In this document: one piece after another, positions 62,742 to 64,000 of the stretch
Layout of the letters: each line of letters opens with the position of its first letter
Numbering within the stretch: position 1 is the stretch's first letter
Assembly: GCF_018918125.1 (NCBI RefSeq)
Contig: NZ_JAHLQA010000015.1
Span: 1 to 64,000 of the forward strand
Direction: 5' to 3'
Source of the DNA: Blautia sp. MSJ-19
GTDB lineage: Bacteria > Bacillota > Clostridia > Lachnospirales > Lachnospiraceae
Length of the DNA: 64,000 nt
The notes under the pieces: model-generated
What the model was told of the DNA's origin: nothing
Seen by the model: the letters and a program-made list of their open reading frames with translations, nothing else
Databases searched by the model: none
Program-made: the position numbers and the translations under genes

Positions 62742-63260
62742 TTACCAGAATAACACGGCCAGCATAATGCCTCCCATAGTTCCCAGACTACGATACAGCT
62801 TCTTTTTTTCTGCCTTGTCCTTTCGCAGCGTCTCCAGAAAATGCTGAAAATCTTCCTCATACAGTTCAAGCTGCCGAAGCTGCATCTCCCGGTCCAGATA
62901 TCCCAGTCGCTTTCCCAACATACGAATCCTGTTTTTCTCCCCTTCTTCCAGGCTGAGTTTTGGCAGATACTGCTCCGCACACTTTTCAACAATCAAATGC
63001 AGGCTTTCCTCTGTATTTGTATCCATACAGTCTGCTGCTCCCCTGAAAAAATCCGCATAATTTTCCCCGCATCGTGCAGCCGTATTCCGGAATGCATCCG
63101 ACAGTCCACTGTTTCCGCAACGGATTTCTCCCTTCAGATACAATACCGCCTGTAAGAATTCCTCAAGATTCTTCTCCCTCAGGGTAAGCTCCCGGCTTTT
63201 TGAATATCCGATTCCAACGGATGCCAGAATAATCATTGCCGCGCCGATCAGTTTCCGCAT
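62742..63260 (-). CDS. spoIIIAB: Stage III sporulation protein AB
   Basis: 172 aa. An N-terminal membrane segment (about 3-20), a helical soluble part with RTLLREKNLEEFLQAVLYLKGEIRCG-like features and a C-terminal membrane segment. It overlaps spoIIIAA by 13 bp. Resembles type II secretion F-type proteins and probably works with the SpoIIIAA ATPase. Confidence 0.92.
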   Translation of the reverse strand: MRKLIGAAMIILASVGIGYSKSRELTLREKNLEEFLQAVLYLKGEIRCGNSGLSDAFRNTAARCGENYADFFRGAADCMDTNTEESLHLIVEKCAEQYLPKLSLEEGEKNRIRMLGKRLGYLDREMQLRQLELYEEDFQHFLETLRKDKAEKKKLYRSLGTMGGIMLAVLFW

Positions 63261-64000
63261 GTTTTCCCCTTCCCGTCATAAATTTTTTCTATACTCCCGG
63301 CATGTCCTTTTTTTCCCAGAACGATATAGCGCTCAAAAACCTTCATTTCTTTTAACTCTCTGAAAAAAGGCTGACACAGGATATCTTCCAGTGAATTTCC
63401 ATGTGCAGTTGCCAGCAGTTTGCACCCACAATGAATGACCGACTCTACTGCACAGAAATCTTCTTTTTTTCCCAGCTCATCTACTGCCACCACATCCGGT
63501 GACATGGATCGTAGCAGCATCTGCATCCCTTCCGCCTTTGGACAGGCATCCAGCACATCTGTACGCATTCCCAGATCATTTTGCGGCACTCCCTGATAGC
63601 AGCCTGCCAGCTCACTTCGTTCATCTACCACTCCAACCGTCATTCCATGCATATATGCTGTCCCATTACTGATCTGCCGGATCATATCACGAAGTAATGT
63701 TGTCTTTCCACATCCCGGAGGTGCGATCAGCAATGTATGACAGATCTGCTTTTTTTCGCAGATAAAAGGCATCACATTATCGGCACATCCCTTTATCTGA
63801 TGCGCAAGCCGTACATTGATTCCGGAAATGTATCTCATTCCCCTGATTCGTGTTCCATCCAGAACAACTTTTCCCGTTACTCCTATTCGATGCCCTCCCT
63901 GTACACTCAGATATCCCTGTCTCAGTTCATCCTCATAGGCATACAGCGAATATCCACTGATATATTCCAGTGTCTCTTTGAGGTCCTGTTTTGTGGCAAG
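63248..64000 (-). CDS. spoIIIAA: Stage III sporulation protein AA (partial, cut by window edge)
   Basis: The C-terminal 250 residues are visible, and the frame stays open to base 64000, so the start lies outside. An ATG at 63838 is internal, because conserved sequence (GYLSVQGGHRIGVTGKVV, GTRIRGMRYISGINVR) continues upstream. A secretion-type ATPase that powers the SpoIIIA channel. Walker A APPGCGKTTLLRD and Walker B VVAVDELGKKEDF are present. Confidence 0.94.
   Translation of the reverse strand, partial: LATKQDLKETLEYISGYSLYAYEDELRQGYLSVQGGHRIGVTGKVVLDGTRIRGMRYISGINVRLAHQIKGCADNVMPFICEKKQICHTLLIAPPGCGKTTLLRDMIRQISNGTAYMHGMTVGVVDERSELAGCYQGVPQNDLGMRTDVLDACPKAEGMQMLLRSMSPDVVAVDELGKKEDFCAVESVIHCGCKLLATAHGNSLEDILCQPFFRELKEMKVFERYIVLGKKGHAGSIEKIYDGKGKTCGN

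Overview
The window is a chromosomal segment of a spore-forming, low-to-mid GC Firmicute. The complete spoIIIA operon, spoIVB and spo0A, the gene order nusB-xseA-xseB-ispA-dxs-tlyA-nadK-argR-recN-spoIVB-spo0A, the amylosucrase-like GH13 enzyme, and secreted proteins with triple-tyrosine-type repeats all point to a gut Lachnospiraceae (Blautia / Mediterraneibacter / Dorea-like). The genus cannot be fixed from the sequence alone. Almost everything is on the minus strand; the plus-strand exceptions are hisJ-like + GH13 (28.4-31.6 kb) and the SpoVB-like flippase + DAHP synthase (36.6-39.2 kb).

Region 1 (1-20.2 kb) is an accessory island of five large secreted proteins (1207, 1091, 1124, 1087 and 1968 aa). 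All have a signal peptide, an acidic low-complexity stretch, a variable middle and 3-5 C-terminal copies (19 in all) of a ~93-residue triple-tyrosine-like domain. Two carry nearly identical CHAP peptidoglycan hydrolase domains, one a CHAP-like domain and one a phage-tail-lysozyme-like domain. The middles add ricin-type lectin, cohesin, GBS-Bsp-like and Ig-like modules. The three distal genes (20195 to 7559) look like one transcription unit. The two CHAP genes each have their own near-identical promoter, in which a run of nine G lies between the -35 and -10 boxes, as expected of slipped-strand phase variation. Near-identical terminators close three of the genes. This phase-variable, mosaic set of cell-wall-active surface proteins is the most interesting feature of the window.

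Region 2 (20.4-28.4 kb) holds central metabolism: gap, pgk and tpiA (in transcription order), hom, a DUF2974/Mbeg1-like hydrolase and gpmI, with good promoters, terminators and two unusual intergenic palindromes flanking tpiA. Region 3 (28.4-31.6 kb, plus) has a PHP-type histidinol phosphatase and an amylosucrase-family GH13 with an 11-fold decapeptide repeat at its N-terminus. Region 4 (31.7-39.2 kb) has a CtpE-like P-type ATPase, an iscR-nifS-nifU Fe-S cluster operon with a conspicuous operator dyad over its promoter, a SpoVB-like flippase and DAHP synthase.

Region 5 (39.3-46 kb) has xerD, spoIIM-like, rny, recX, recA (with a LexA/SOS box) and glgA. Region 6 (46-64 kb) is the conserved sporulation/housekeeping block: spo0A, spoIVB, recN, argR, nadK, tlyA, dxs, ispA, xseB, xseA, nusB, an Asp23 protein, prfC and spoIIIAH to spoIIIAA; the last runs off the right edge. 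No rRNA, tRNA, CRISPR array, insertion sequence or prophage was seen.
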